A DNA stretch of 64,000 nucleotides from Clavibacter capsici (GCF_001280205.1 NZ_CP012573.1:2604001-2668000); one strand, 5' to 3'. Positions 9,775-24,132 are shown, counted from the stretch's first letter. Numbers and translations: made by a program. The notes: generated by a model not told the origin, from the letters alone.

Positions 9775-10989
9775 TCAGGCCAGGCGCGCCTGCAGGTTGT
9801 CCGCGAGCGACGCGAGGAACTCCTCGGTCGTCTGGTACGGCTGGTCCGGTCCGACGAGGAGCGCGAGGTCCTTCGTCATCTTGCCGCTCTCGACCGTCGT
9901 GATGACGACGTCCTCGAGGGTGTCCGCGAACGTCGCGAGCGCGTCGTTGCCGTCGAGCTTGGCGCGGTGCGCGAGGCCGCGCGTCCAGGCGTAGATCGAC
10001 GCGATGGGGTTCGTCGACGTGGGCTTGCCCTGCTGGTGCTGGCGGTAGTGGCGCGTGACCGTGCCGTGCGCGGCCTCCGCCTCGACGACCTTGCCGTCGG
10101 GGGTGGTGAGCACGCTCGTCATGAGGCCGAGCGAGCCGAAGCCCTGGGCCACGGTGTCGGACTGCACGTCGCCGTCGTAGTTCTTGCAGGCCCAGACGTA
10201 GCCGCCCTCCCACTTGAGCGAGGCGGCGACCATGTCGTCGATGAGGCGGTGCTCGTAGGTGAGGCCCGCGGCGTCGAACTGCTCCTTGTACTCGGCCTCG
10301 AAGACCTCCTGGAACAGGTCCTTGAAGCGGCCGTCGTAGGCCTTGAGGATCGTGTTCTTCGTGGAGAGGTACACCGGGTAGTTCCGGGCGAGGCCGTAGG
10401 AGAGCGACGCGCGCGCGAAGTCGCGGATCGAGTCGTCGAGGTTGTACATGCCCATCGCGACGCCGGATCCGGGGCTCTGGAACACCTCGAACTGCTGCGG
10501 CTCCGAGCCGTCCTTCGGCGTGAAGGTCATCGTGAGCGTGCCCTCGCCCTCGAAGCGGAAGTCGGTGGCGCGGTACTGGTCGCCGAACGCGTGGCGGCCG
10601 ACGATGATCGGCTTGTTCCAGCCGGGCACGAGGCGCGGGATGTTGCTGATGATGATGGGCTCGCGGAAGATCGTGCCGCCCAGGATGTTGCGGATGGTGC
10701 CGTTCGGCGAGCGCCACATCTTCTTCAGGCCGAACTCCTCGACGCGCGCCTCGTCGGGCGTGATCGTGGCGCACTTGACGCCGACGCCGTGCTTCTTGAT
10801 GGCGTTGGCCGCGTCGACGGTGATCTGGTCGTCGGTCTCGTCGCGCTTCTCGATGCCCAGGTCGTAGTACTCGAGGTCGATGTCGAGGTACGGGTGGATG
10901 AGCGTGTCCTTGATGGACTGCCAGATGATGCGCGTCATCTCGTCGCCGTCGAGCTCGACGACGGTCCCCTCTACCTTGATCTTCTCCAC
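9775..10989 (-). CDS. icd: Isocitrate dehydrogenase (NADP+)
   Basis: 404 aa from a GTG at 10989 with AGGAGG 6 nt upstream; the open frame continues upstream but is non-coding there. The protein begins [20 protein letters not shown], the signature of the homodimeric, eukaryote-like NADP-IDH, and keeps [19 protein letters not shown] and the metal-binding DGDVQSD region. It oxidatively decarboxylates isocitrate to 2-oxoglutarate in the TCA cycle and is a main NADPH source in the cytosol. It is monocistronic with its own terminator, and divergent from the GNAT gene across a 198-bp promoter region with a palindrome. Confidence 0.96.
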   Translation of the reverse strand: MEKIKVEGTVVELDGDEMTRIIWQSIKDTLIHPYLDIDLEYYDLGIEKRDETDDQITVDAANAIKKHGVGVKCATITPDEARVEEFGLKKMWRSPNGTIRNILGGTIFREPIIISNIPRLVPGWNKPIIVGRHAFGDQYRATDFRFEGEGTLTMTFTPKDGSEPQQFEVFQSPGSGVAMGMYNLDDSIRDFARASLSYGLARNYPVYLSTKNTILKAYDGRFKDLFQEVFEAEYKEQFDAAGLTYEHRLIDDMVAASLKWEGGYVWACKNYDGDVQSDTVAQGFGSLGLMTSVLTTPDGKVVEAEAAHGTVTRHYRQHQQGKPTSTNPIASIYAWTRGLAHRAKLDGNDALATFADTLEDVVITTVESGKMTKDLALLVGPDQPYQTTEEFLASLADNLQARLA

Positions 10990-11078
10990 GAAGTCCTCCT
11001 CATGCTCGTCGGTCGCCTCCGTGCGCGTCTCCGTCGGCGCGCGCCGGGTCCGGCTCGTCGCCGGTGGATCCGTCCGCC

Positions 11079-11116
11079 AGCCTACCCGCCGACCCCTGTC
11101 TCTCGACATCGAGACA
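11079..11116 (-). promoter_or_regulatory. icd promoter overlapped by palindrome
   Basis: Minus-strand -10 TAGGCT (11079-11084) lies 16 nt from a possible -35 TCGAGA (11101-11106). The -35 falls inside the inverted repeat at 11097-11116 (outer arms TGTCTC and GAGACA, inner TCGA-CA-TCGA). A regulator bound there would cover the -35 of icd and lie about 72 bp before the divergent GNAT start. Confidence 0.4.
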
Positions 11117-11187
11117 TCGGCGAGGCGGCCCTCGGCGAGGCGCGCGGCCACCTGGTCCGAGGGGGATCCGCCCGATACCCTGTGCCC

Positions 11188-11640
11188 ATGAGCGACATGA
11201 GACTCGAAGAGCTGAGCGCCCGCACGATCGTGGCGGCCAACACGCTGACGCTCAAGCCGGGGCAGGAGAACTACGTCGCCCCCGTGTCGCACTCCATCGC
11301 CGAGGCGTACGTCAACCCCACCACCGCCTGGCCCCGCGTCGTGATCGAGGACGAGGAGGTCGTCGGCTTCATCATGGGCAACTTCGATCCCGAGGCCCAC
11401 GAGGAGATCTTCCGCAGCTGCATCTGGCGCATCAACGTCGACGCGGACGCGCAGGGCCACGGCGTCGGCCGCTTCGCCGTGCTCTCCCTCGCCGACGAGG
11501 CCCGCTCGCGCGGCTTCGACCGCCTCACCGTGGTGTGGGAGCCGGGCGAGGACGGCCCGGAGGAGTTCTTCACGCACGTGGGCTTCGAGGTCATCGGCGA
11601 GACGCAGTACGGCGAGGCCATCGGCGCGCTGGCGCTCTAG
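11188..11640 (+). CDS. GNAT family N-acetyltransferase (PaiA/SpeG-like)
   Basis: 150 aa, a single GNAT domain. The acetyl-CoA pyrophosphate loop is QGHGVGRFA (about residue 92), and a C-terminal strand reads [17 protein letters not shown]. The N-terminal region ([21 protein letters not shown]) resembles diamine/spermidine N-acetyltransferases, so a polyamine or similar small amine is the likely acceptor, but the substrate is not certain. The ATG at 11188 starts a protein of family length. The next gene begins 3 bp after its stop, so both are probably co-transcribed. Confidence 0.85.
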   Translation: MSDMRLEELSARTIVAANTLTLKPGQENYVAPVSHSIAEAYVNPTTAWPRVVIEDEEVVGFIMGNFDPEAHEEIFRSCIWRINVDADAQGHGVGRFAVLSLADEARSRGFDRLTVVWEPGEDGPEEFFTHVGFEVIGETQYGEAIGALAL

Positions 11641-11643
11641 CGC

Positions 11644-11964
11644 GTGGCCGTCTTCGCGACGCCCGGCGAGTTCACCGACCGCGTCCTCGAGGTCGTGGCC
11701 GAGATCCCGTCGGGTCGCGTCATGACCTACGGCGACGTCGCGGCCGTCTTCGGCCGCCGCGGCGCCCGCGCCGTCGGCATGGTGATGCGCTACCACGGCT
11801 CCGGCCTCCCCTGGTGGCGCGTCCTCCGGGCGGGCGGGCACCCCCCGACCGGCTTGGCCGACGAGGCGCGGCCCCGCTACGAGGCGGAGGGGACGCCGCT
11901 CGTCGCGGCGCCGACCGACGCGGGGTACCGGGTCGACCTCGAGGCGGCGCGCTGGTTCCCGTGA
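11644..11964 (+). CDS. Alkyltransferase-like protein (MGMT family, no active cysteine)
   Basis: 106 aa from a GTG at 11644. It matches the DNA-binding MGMT domain: [28 protein letters not shown] and a [14 protein letters not shown] segment. Where O6-alkylguanine methyltransferases have PCHRV with the acceptor Cys, this protein has PWWRV, the mark of ATL proteins. These flip O6-alkylguanine and recruit nucleotide excision repair rather than transferring the alkyl group. The length also fits ATL. It follows the acetyltransferase by 3 bp. Confidence 0.9.
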   Translation: MAVFATPGEFTDRVLEVVAEIPSGRVMTYGDVAAVFGRRGARAVGMVMRYHGSGLPWWRVLRAGGHPPTGLADEARPRYEAEGTPLVAAPTDAGYRVDLEAARWFP

Positions 11965-11972
11965 TCCGCTGA

Positions 11973-12003
11973 CGACCGGCGGCCGCCACCCGTCCGCCGG
12001 TCG
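11973..12003 (+). terminator. Terminator after the GNAT-ATL pair
   Basis: Inverted repeat CGACCGGCGG / CCGCCGGTCG, 10-bp stem with 11-nt loop, starting about 9 bp after the ATL stop. Confidence 0.6.
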
Positions 12004-12086
12004 ACCGAGCGCGGATCATGCTCCGGGACCACGGTCGGGGCCTCGCGGCCGACGCGCGGCGCGCCCCGCTCGGCTGGACTGGGAGC

Positions 12087-12523
12087 ATGCCCCGTCCCCG
12101 GTCCGCCCACCCGCTCGCCGCCCTCCCGCTCGCCGCTGTCCTCGTGCTCGCCCTCGGCGGCTGCGGCGCGGCGAGCGCCGTCGGCAGCATGACCACCCCG
12201 GCGGACGCGCGCGTCTACGCGACGGCGGCGGACGCCGACGGACGCATCCCGCGTGGATCCCCGCCGACGCGACGGACATCCGGATCAAGACGTCGCTCCG
12301 CGGGGAGGGCGCCATCCTCGGCTTCCGCTCCGCGACGCCGGCCGACCGGCTGGGCTGCGACGCCGCGCCCGCCGACCCGGCCACGCCCGCCCTGCAGGAC
12401 ACCTGGTGGCCGGATCCGTCGCCCGCCGCCACCATGACGTGCGGCGACGGCTGGCTGGCCGCGGCCGACGGGGACGCCGTGCACGCGTGGCTGCCGAAGG
12501 GCTCCCCGGCGCTCGACCTCTGA
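12087..12523 (+). pseudogene. Putative lipoprotein gene with an apparent -1 frameshift
   Basis: From the ATG at 12087 the frame encodes a lipoprotein signal peptide (PLAAVLVLALGGC lipobox, Cys at about residue 22) and a short mature start ending near ATAADADG. It then degenerates into Arg/Pro-rich sequence. From about 12240 a second frame, ending in TGA at 12521-12523, reads as ordinary protein (HPAWIPADATDIRIKTSLRG ... LGCDAAP ... DTWWPDPSP ... MTCGDGWLAAADGDAVHAWL). One missing base after GACGG near 12240 would join the two into a secreted protein of about 145 aa. The function is unknown. It may be a true pseudogene or a sequencing error. Confidence 0.65.
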
Positions 12524-12544
12524 TCGGGCCGGCGCCGGGGCCCG

Positions 12545-14353
12545 TCAGACCAGCGACTCCCGCCAGGCCGCGTGCAGCTGCGAGAACCGGCCGGTCCCCG
12601 CGATGAGGGACTCCGGCGTGCCGTCCTCGACGATGCGGCCCTGCTCCATCACGAGCACCCGGTCGGCGATGGCGACGGTCGACAGCCGGTGCGCGATGAT
12701 GATCGCCGTCCGGTCCGCGAGCAGCGTGGTGAGCCCCTGCTGCACGAGCCGCTCGCTCGGGATGTCGAGCGAGCTCGTCGCCTCGTCGAGGATCAGCACG
12801 GCCGGGTCCGCGAGGAAGGCCCGCGCGAACGAGATCAGCTGGCGCTGCCCCGCCGACACCCGGCCGCCGCGCTTGTTCACGTCGGTGTCGTAGCCGTCCG
12901 GCAGCGACTCGATGAAGGTGTGCGCCCCCACCGCCTCCGCCGCCTCCTGGATCTCGCGCCGCGTCGCGTCGGGCTTGCCGATCGCGATGTTGTCGGCCAC
13001 GGAGCCGGAGAAGAGATACGCCTCCTGCGTCACCATGACGATGGCGCGGCGGAGGTCCTTCGGGTGCAGGTCGCGGAGGTCGATCCCGTCGAGCGCCACG
13101 CGGCCGTCGGACGGGTCGTAGAACCGCGAGATGAGCTTCGCCAGGGTGGTCTTGCCCGCACCGGTGGATCCGACGAGCGCGATGGTCTGCCCCGCCGGCA
13201 GGTCGAGGTCGAACCGCGGCAGGATCGTCTTGCCCTTCCCGTAGCCGAACTCGACGCCCTCGAAGGAGACGTGGCCCGTGGACTCCCACAGGTCGACCGG
13301 CTCCACGGGATCCGGCACGCTCGGCTCCTCCTCGAGCACGCCCGAGATCTTCTCGAGCGCGGCCGACGCCGACTGGTAGCTGTTGTAGAACATCGCCATG
13401 TCCTGCGCCGGCCCGAAGAACTGGCGCGTGTAGAGCACGACCGCGAGCAGCGCGCCGATGCCGAGCTGCCCGTCCGCGACGCGGAGGCCGCCGACCAGCA
13501 GCACGACCGCCACCGTGACGTTGCCGATGAGGATGAGCCCCGGGTCGAAGACGCCGAACACCTGGATCACCCGCATGTTGGTGTCGCGGTACCCCTCGAC
13601 GTGCTCGGAGAACTCGTCCGCGTTGCGCTTCTCCTTGCGGAACGCCTTCACCGCGCGGATGCCCGTCATCGTCTCGACGAAGTGCACGATCAGCCGCGCG
13701 GACTTCACGCGCGTCTGCCGGAACAGCGCCTGCGACTTCACGGCGAACCACAGGCTCAGGAAGAACAGCGGCACGAGCGCGGCGAGCAGCACGAGGCCGG
13801 ACACCCAGTCGAACGAGAACAGCGCGATCGCGGTGAACGCCATGTAGAGCGCGCCCTGCACGAGCTGGTTGATGCCGCCGTTGAGGAGCTCGCGGATCGA
13901 GTCGAGGTCGCTCGTCTGGCGGGAGATGATCCGGCCGGACGTGTACGTCTCGTGGAACTCCAGGCTCAGCTTCTGCGTGTGCAGGAACATGCGCTTGCGG
14001 AGGTCGATGAGGATCTCCTGCGCGATGCGCGCCGACATCACCTGGTACTTCGCGACGAGCACGGCCCCCGTGATCGCCACCAGGACGTAGGCGCCGATCA
14101 CGAGCGCGAGGCCCGTGAAGTCGCCGGTGTCCAGGAGCGCCGGGAGCGCGCGGTCGAGGCCGATGCCGATGAGGGCGGGCCCGGCGACGTTCGCCGCGGT
14201 CGCGACGAGGATCGTCACGGCCGTGAGGATCAGCGTCTGCTTGACGGGCTGGACGGTGCTGACGAGCAGCCGCGTCGACCGCCGGCGGATCTGCTTGCTC
14301 TCGGCGCGGGAGAAGTCGTCCCTCTCCTCGCCGGTGACCCCGGTGACGCTCAT
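12545..14353 (-). CDS. ABC exporter half-transporter, catalytically competent subunit
   Basis: 602 aa, an N-terminal six-helix exporter domain fused to an ATPase domain. The ATG at 14353 overlaps the upstream partner's stop by 4 bp (ATGA). Walker A is GSTGAGKTT, Walker B ends [12 protein letters not shown] with the normal catalytic Glu, and the H-loop is IIAHRLSTV. The signature is VSAGQ instead of LSGGQ. With the partner at 14350-16197 this fits heterodimeric exporters (BmrCD/LmrCD/TM287-288 type): this subunit supplies the intact Walker B while the partner supplies the intact signature. Such pumps export drugs or lipids; the substrate is unknown. Confidence 0.92.
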   Translation of the reverse strand: MSVTGVTGEERDDFSRAESKQIRRRSTRLLVSTVQPVKQTLILTAVTILVATAANVAGPALIGIGLDRALPALLDTGDFTGLALVIGAYVLVAITGAVLVAKYQVMSARIAQEILIDLRKRMFLHTQKLSLEFHETYTSGRIISRQTSDLDSIRELLNGGINQLVQGALYMAFTAIALFSFDWVSGLVLLAALVPLFFLSLWFAVKSQALFRQTRVKSARLIVHFVETMTGIRAVKAFRKEKRNADEFSEHVEGYRDTNMRVIQVFGVFDPGLILIGNVTVAVVLLVGGLRVADGQLGIGALLAVVLYTRQFFGPAQDMAMFYNSYQSASAALEKISGVLEEEPSVPDPVEPVDLWESTGHVSFEGVEFGYGKGKTILPRFDLDLPAGQTIALVGSTGAGKTTLAKLISRFYDPSDGRVALDGIDLRDLHPKDLRRAIVMVTQEAYLFSGSVADNIAIGKPDATRREIQEAAEAVGAHTFIESLPDGYDTDVNKRGGRVSAGQRQLISFARAFLADPAVLILDEATSSLDIPSERLVQQGLTTLLADRTAIIIAHRLSTVAIADRVLVMEQGRIVEDGTPESLIAGTGRFSQLHAAWRESLV

Positions 14354-16197
14354 GCTGAGGCCTCCTCGCGCACGGTGTTCCCTTCCACGTCCAGGCTCGA
14401 GATGACGAACCGGTAGTGCTCGCTCGTGGCGAGCAGGTCGGTGTGCCGGCCGACCGCCGTGATGCGGCCGTCCTGCATGAGCGCCACCCGATCCGCGAGC
14501 ATCACGGTCGAGGGGCGGTGCGCCACGATCAGCGCGGTGGTGGACGCGAGCACGCGGCGCAGCGCCGCCTCGACGAGCGCCTCCGTGTCGACGTCGAGCG
14601 CCGACAGCGGGTCGTCGAGGACGAGCACGTCCGGCGCCGCGGCGACGGCGCGCGCCAGGGCGAGCCGCTGGCGCTGGCCGCCGGAGAGGCTGAGCCCCTC
14701 CTCGCCCACGGTCGTCTCGACGGCGTCGGGCAGGTCGCGCACGAAGCCGGCCTGCGCGATGTCGAGCGCCTCCTGCAGCACGCGCTCCGCCTCCGGCCCG
14801 CCGTCGGCGAGGTCCGGCCGGCCGAGCAGCACGTTGTCGCGGACGCTCGAGGAGAACAGCGTCGCGTCCTCGAAGGCCATGGCGATCCGGCTGCGCAGCT
14901 CGTCCAGCCGCAGGTCGCGGATGTCCACGCCGTCGAGCTCGATGCTGCCGCCGGTCACGTCGTACAGCCGGGTCGTGAGCGCGGTGAGGGTGGACTTGCC
15001 GCAGCCGGTGACGCCGACGAGCGCCATGGTCTCCCCCGGCTGCAGGTCGAGGTCCACGCCGTCGACGAGGTCGGCCTGGTCGCCGGCCGCGTCCTGGTAC
15101 CGGAAGCGGGCGCCCCGGAAGACGAGGTGGCCCCGGGGCTCGGCGATGCGCGCGGGCTCGTCCGGATCCGTGATGTCGTCCTCCTCGTCCATCACCTCGA
15201 AGTAGCGGTCGATGGCCGTGCGCGCGTCGAAGGTCATCGAGAGCAGGAAGCCGATCGACTCGATCGGCCAGCGCAGCACCGCCGCGGTCGCGAAGAACGC
15301 GACGAGGTCGCCCACCGAGATCTCCCCGGCCGACGCGAGCAGCACGCCGCCGAGCAGCGCGAGCGCGAAGGTCAGGTCGGGCACGAGCAGCAGCCACAGC
15401 CAGATGCCCGCGATGGCCTTCGCCTTCTTGATCTCGGTGCCGCGCAGCTCCTCCGCCTGCTCGGCGAAGGCGTCGTGCATGTGCTTGCCGCGCCCGAAGG
15501 CCTTGAGCACGCGGATCCCGTGCACCGACTGCTCGACGCTGGTCGCGAGGTCGCCCGACTGGTCCTGGCTGAGCCGCGCGACCGAGGAGTACTTCTGCTC
15601 GAAGAGGTAGCCGTACACCCACAGCGGGATGGAGCAGACGAGGAAGCCGAGCCCGAGCCGCCAGTCGATGGAGACGAGGAAGCCGATGCCCACGAGGATC
15701 GTGAGGATGTTGACCACGAACAGCACCAGGCCGAACGCCATCCACCGGCGGATGAGGTTCAGGTCGCTTACCATGCGCGACAGCAGCTGCCCGCTCTGCC
15801 ACCGGTCGTGGAACGCCACCGGGAGCCGCTGCAGCTTCCGGTAGAACGAGTTCCGCATGTCCGCCTCCATGAGCGTGCCGGGCTTCAGCACGAACCAGCG
15901 GCGGAGGGCGATCATCGCGGCCTCGAGGATCCCGAGGCCGAGGATGAGGAGCACGGCGGGTACGACGGCGGCGGAGTCGCCGTCGCCGAGGGGGCCGTCG
16001 ACGAGGCCGCGGAGCACCTGCGGGATCACGAGCGAGAGCAGCGATCCGACGAGCGCGACCACCATCCCCGCGATGATGCTCGGCATGGCCGGGCGCGCGA
16101 ACGGCAGGAGCCGCATGAGCACGGCGACGGTCCCGGGGCGGGGACCGTGCCGGTCGGAGGCCGCCGGGTCAGGCGATGCGGGCGGGGAGGTGGACAC
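14350..16197 (-). CDS. ABC exporter half-transporter, degenerate-site subunit
   Basis: 615 aa from a GTG at 16197 with GAAGGA 7 nt upstream. Six predicted membrane helices (about residues 40-320) precede an ATPase domain with Walker [10 protein letters not shown], signature LSGGQRQRL, Walker [13 protein letters not shown] and H-loop VAHRPSTV. The Glu after Walker B is replaced by Asp, the usual lesion in the degenerate half of heterodimeric exporters. Translation is coupled to the downstream subunit by ATGA overlap. The transcript appears to start near 16640, giving a leader of about 440 nt with a small ORF and a hairpin just before this gene's RBS. Confidence 0.92.
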   Translation of the reverse strand: MSTSPPASPDPAASDRHGPRPGTVAVLMRLLPFARPAMPSIIAGMVVALVGSLLSLVIPQVLRGLVDGPLGDGDSAAVVPAVLLILGLGILEAAMIALRRWFVLKPGTLMEADMRNSFYRKLQRLPVAFHDRWQSGQLLSRMVSDLNLIRRWMAFGLVLFVVNILTILVGIGFLVSIDWRLGLGFLVCSIPLWVYGYLFEQKYSSVARLSQDQSGDLATSVEQSVHGIRVLKAFGRGKHMHDAFAEQAEELRGTEIKKAKAIAGIWLWLLLVPDLTFALALLGGVLLASAGEISVGDLVAFFATAAVLRWPIESIGFLLSMTFDARTAIDRYFEVMDEEDDITDPDEPARIAEPRGHLVFRGARFRYQDAAGDQADLVDGVDLDLQPGETMALVGVTGCGKSTLTALTTRLYDVTGGSIELDGVDIRDLRLDELRSRIAMAFEDATLFSSSVRDNVLLGRPDLADGGPEAERVLQEALDIAQAGFVRDLPDAVETTVGEEGLSLSGGQRQRLALARAVAAAPDVLVLDDPLSALDVDTEALVEAALRRVLASTTALIVAHRPSTVMLADRVALMQDGRITAVGRHTDLLATSEHYRFVISSLDVEGNTVREEASA

Positions 16198-16216
16198 GTG
16201 TGATTCCTTCGGTAGA

Positions 16217-16237
16217 CCCGGCCGATGCGCGGCCGGG
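16217..16237 (-). promoter_or_regulatory. Hairpin before the ABC exporter RBS
   Basis: Perfect 8-bp stem CCCGGCCG / CGGCCGGG with a 5-nt loop, ending about 5 nt before the GAAGGA of the gene starting at 16197. It has no U-tract, so it may act on translation or as part of an attenuator. Confidence 0.45.
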
Positions 16238-16468
16238 CGTGCGGTGAGGCCGCGCGCGTCGGGACGCGGGCGGCGGAGGTTCGTGGGCGGGAGGTGCCGA
16301 CGCAGGCGGGGGACGCCAGCGCCGATCGACGGCGGACGCCTGAGCTCCTGCGCTCGTGGGGTGGGAGTGGACGGGGCGACGGCATCGTCGGATGCCGCGC
16401 CCGGAAGGGCGGCCCGCTCGCCGGGACGACGGGCGTGGAACGGACGCCGGAGCGCCGGCTGGGCCCGT

Positions 16469-16564
16469 CTAGCGGGCGCGGCCGGGGAACGCGGGAGCGA
16501 GGCGCGGGGACGCGGCGCCGATGATCGAGGTCGTGCGTGCGTCTGTCGTCGATGTCGTGGTCAT
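16469..16564 (-). CDS. Small upstream ORF (31 aa), possible leader peptide
   Basis: The ATG at 16564 has GGAGGG 4-5 nt upstream and runs 31 codons to a TAG at 16469. The peptide begins [13 protein letters not shown] and is rich in Thr, Ser, Ala and Pro, with a Pro/Arg-containing end. It lies about 75 nt into the predicted transcript of the ABC exporter and about 270 nt before its first gene. Leader peptides upstream of antibiotic-exporting ABC genes often control them by ribosome stalling. The RBS and position are seen; the regulatory role is inferred. It could be a chance ORF. Confidence 0.4.
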   Translation of the reverse strand: MTTTSTTDARTTSIIGAASPRLAPAFPGRAR

Positions 16565-16646
16565 GACACCCTCCCTGGCTGCGTATGCGATTCACGTCTG
16601 GGCCGCACCGTTGGACCACCGGGGTGGCCGCGCCAGGCAGCCTTTC

Positions 16647-16676
16647 AGGATAGGGAGCGGAGGAGGGCACGCACAA
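16647..16676 (-). promoter_or_regulatory. Promoter of the ABC exporter leader
   Basis: Minus-strand TTGTGC (-35, 16671-16676), 18-nt spacer, TATCCT (-10, 16647-16652). The -35 directly abuts the terminator of the neighbouring gene. Transcription would start near 16640. Confidence 0.5.
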
Positions 16677-16712
16677 GGGCCCGGCCCGCATCCGAGGATG
16701 CGAGCCGGGCCC
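16677..16712 (-). terminator. Terminator of the dimethylargininase-like gene
   Basis: Stem GGGCCCGGC-CGCATCC / GGATGCG-GCCGGGCCC with a small bulge on each arm and a 2-nt centre, about 20 bp beyond the stop at 16731. Confidence 0.75.
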
Positions 16713-16730
16713 AGGTCGATCGTGGACGCG

Positions 16731-18089
16731 TCAGCCGATGCGCACCGACAGGCACGTGACGCAGCCCTCGAGCTTCTCGAACTCGCTGACGTCCACCTGC
16801 ACGATCTCGTAGCCGAGACCCCGGAGCAGCTCGGCGGTGCGCGGCGCCGCGGCGGAGATGAGGAGCGTGTCCTCGTCGAGCGCGACGACCGCGGCGCCCT
16901 CCGCCTCCGGCACCGCGAGGAAGGACGGGAACAGACTCGGCTCGTCGACGTGCGGCTCGTAGCCGATCACCGTGCCGTCGGGCAGAGCCGTCACCTGCGA
17001 CTTGAGGTGCAGCGTCCGGCTCACCGGCACGCCGACGACGCGGTACCCGAGCGGACGGGCGATCTCCCGCAGCCGCCGGATGCCCGCGGCGTTGGTCCGG
17101 GTGCTGGCACCCACGTAGATCGTGCGGCCCACCTCGAGGACGTCACCGCCGTCGATGGTGGCGGGCAGGTCGATGGAGGCCACCGTCAGGTCCAGCTCCT
17201 CGAGGGCCCGCTCGACGCCGGTGCGCTCCCCGCGCCGGGAGTCGGCACCGGAGGTGAGCAGCACGGCGGTGTCACCGAGGACGAGGACCGCGTCCTCGAC
17301 GAAGACGGAATCGGGGTGGTCGTCGGCCGGCGGCACCTCTCTCGTGGACCACCCGTGCTCCTCGAGGGCGAGCACGTACCGCTCCCACTGCTGATCCGCG
17401 AGCTCGGCGTCGACGGCCTGGCACTCCCGGTGCGTCAGCTCCCCCTCGACCAGCCGCGAGGACGGGATGCGCACGAGGGCGACGCGCTCGCGCGGCGAGG
17501 CGTCCGGGCTCCCCGCCAACCGGATCCACAGGCGCCGGCCCAGGAGGACCGAAGCGAGGGACACCCCGAGGACGAACATGAGGTTGAGGCCGAGCAGCGT
17601 CTCCAGCAGCGGGCCCACGATGTCGCCTGTCACGGTCGCACCCTGTCCGAGCGCGCCGATCAGGCTGCCCACGAGCGCGCCGATGACGGCCGCTGCCACG
17701 GACCCGACGATGGTCGTCCACAGGCGCCGGTAGAACCCCGCGCCGGCGAGGGCCGCGAGGAGGACGAACGCGACGAGGGTGTGCACCGTCCAGTAGTCGA
17801 GGAGCGTCACGAGGACGGCCGCCCCCGGCTGGTTCGCGCTGAAGAGCGTCAGGACGCTGAAGAGGAGACCCAGGATCGCCGAGACCCCAGCGGCGACGAG
17901 GGCGGCCGAGAGCGCCCGGGCGAACGGCGTGCCGGTGGCACCGGAGCGCGAGGAGCGGACCGGGTTCCCGGGGGAGCTCACCGGTCGCGTCACTCGCGTC
18001 CCGCTCTCGGAGTGCTCCGTGCGCCCGTCGATGACGTCGGGCTGGTCGGACAGGTCGGATGTGCGGTCGTTCTCACGGGGATCGGTCAC
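16731..18089 (-). CDS. Membrane-anchored dimethylargininase (DDAH)-family protein
   Basis: 452 aa from a GTG at 18089; the RBS is weak and the start uncertain, but the frame upstream is not protein-like. An acidic N-terminus (1-50) is followed by four predicted membrane helices (about 58-84, 91-118, 124-148, 156-184). A guanidino-hydrolase domain (about 203-452) follows. It shows SVFVED (261-266), GGDVLEVG, the catalytic His361 in TLHLKS and Cys446 in GCVTCLSVR, all expected for DDAH, which cleaves methylated arginine to citrulline and methylamines. DDAH enzymes are normally soluble, so the membrane part is unusual. It could act on another guanidino compound. A terminator follows. Confidence 0.8.
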   Translation of the reverse strand: MTDPRENDRTSDLSDQPDVIDGRTEHSESGTRVTRPVSSPGNPVRSSRSGATGTPFARALSAALVAAGVSAILGLLFSVLTLFSANQPGAAVLVTLLDYWTVHTLVAFVLLAALAGAGFYRRLWTTIVGSVAAAVIGALVGSLIGALGQGATVTGDIVGPLLETLLGLNLMFVLGVSLASVLLGRRLWIRLAGSPDASPRERVALVRIPSSRLVEGELTHRECQAVDAELADQQWERYVLALEEHGWSTREVPPADDHPDSVFVEDAVLVLGDTAVLLTSGADSRRGERTGVERALEELDLTVASIDLPATIDGGDVLEVGRTIYVGASTRTNAAGIRRLREIARPLGYRVVGVPVSRTLHLKSQVTALPDGTVIGYEPHVDEPSLFPSFLAVPEAEGAAVVALDEDTLLISAAAPRTAELLRGLGYEIVQVDVSEFEKLEGCVTCLSVRIG

Positions 18090-18493
18090 GACCCACGACC
18101 ATAACGGCCACCTCGATGAACGCCATGTGAGGGGGCTGAGTGGAGCGGCACAGCGGCGGGGACCCGCGTCGATGGACCTCCGCGGAGATGCCTGCGCGCC
18201 ATGCGGGGACGGACGGCGAGAATGTGACGCCAGCCGCAGTGGACACCAGCAACACCGGCACGAAGGACGGGGGCCATGTGATGGACCATCAGCGCTGTGG
18301 GCCTCTGTTCCGGGTCGAGGACCCGGATCGACCACGCACCAGGCACGATGAACGTCAATCCAGGCAAAAGCAGGACGCGCCGGCTCTGGCGCCTCAGCAG
18401 CATGCCGTCTTCGCAGCTGGACCCGGGCATGGGCGTTAACGCAGAAAGGCCCGCCGCACGAAGTGCGACGGGCCTCCCCAATCAATCAAGTTA
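18090..18493. other. Intergenic region between DDAH-like gene and rRNA operon
   Basis: About 400 bp with only the rRNA terminator (18447-18475) recognisable. Short ORFs on both strands have no RBS and no protein-like composition. It should hold the promoter of the DDAH-like gene but I could not place one. Confidence 0.5.
18447..18475 (-). terminator. Terminator of the rRNA operon
   Basis: Stem AGGCCCG-CGCAC / GTGCG-CGGGCCT (one mismatch, GAA loop), followed on the minus strand by TTTCTGC, about 20 nt beyond 5S rRNA. Confidence 0.85.
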
Positions 18494-18612
18494 AGTCCGG
18501 CGGTGTCCTACTCTCCCACAGGGTCCCCCCTGCAGTACCATCGGCGCTGAGAGTCTTAGCTTCCGGGTTCGGAATGTAACCGGGCGTTTCCCTCTCGCTA
18601 TGGCCGCCGAAA
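18494..18612 (-). rRNA. 5S ribosomal RNA
   Basis: Recognised from the terminal helix (5' GTTTCGGCGG with 3' CCGCCGGAC) and internal conserved blocks such as CCCGAACC-like GAACCCGGAAGCTAAG and GGAGAGTAGG. About 118 nt; ends are good to a few bases. Last gene of the 16S-23S-5S operon. Confidence 0.92.
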
Positions 18613-18732
18613 CACCTCATACACACCCCGCAGGGCATGAAATCTGTGATGAATCGACCAGTCAAGCTGGTTGTTCAATTGATGCCCGACCGTATATCGG
18701 GAACCACATAGTGGACGCAAGCAAAGTGTTTT

Positions 18733-23796
<5,064 letters not shown>

Positions 23797-24000
23797 GCTT
23801 AAACGCACGACCACCCGAAAGCAGTCGGCACATCTAAAGCCAGACGTGAACGGGAATCGAACACGAACCAGCAAGTTTGAAACCGACAGAACAAATCATT
23901 ACTGACTTGCTTGTTTGTTTAAATGTTTTCCAAAGGAATCCGGACACCATCCCAAAAGGGACGATGCCACGGGTATTTGGCATTTGACATTGTGCACGCT

Positions 24001-24013
24001 GTTGAGTTCTCAA
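24001..24013 (-). promoter_or_regulatory. boxA-like antitermination/processing element in rrn leader
   Basis: TTGAGAACTCAAC on the minus strand, matching the element repeated in the 16S-23S spacer. Confidence 0.6.
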
Positions 24014-24132
24014 GGAACGGACGCTCCCGACACCGACCATCACAGCCAGCCATCGGAGCTCACACTCCACCGCTCCCCGTGGGAGTGATCCAGACCCAGA
24101 AGGCCCGGCACTCTCGTCGGAAGCAGAATCAG

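Larger units (their letters stand above)
16198..16730. other. Long leader region of the ABC exporter operon
   Basis: 533 bp without a large gene. On the minus strand it holds, in order of transcription: a terminator of the neighbouring gene (16677-16712), a promoter (16647-16676), a small ORF with RBS (16469-16564), about 230 bp of unassigned leader and a hairpin (16217-16237) just before the RBS of the first exporter gene. Confidence 0.6.

Noticed and set aside
5738-9994. Very long plus-strand ORF (over 1400 codons) antisense to subtilase B
   Set aside because: High GC content removes stop codons. The translation is Arg/Gly/Val-rich with no family features, while the opposite strand encodes an intact protease.
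16225-16524. 99-codon plus-strand ORF in the ABC exporter leader
   Set aside because: Composition is Gly/Arg-rich without RBS and it lies antisense to the small upstream ORF and hairpin.
18140-18439. Plus-strand ORF of 99 codons between the DDAH-like gene and 5S rRNA
   Set aside because: No RBS, no hydrophobic core pattern, no recognisable motif.
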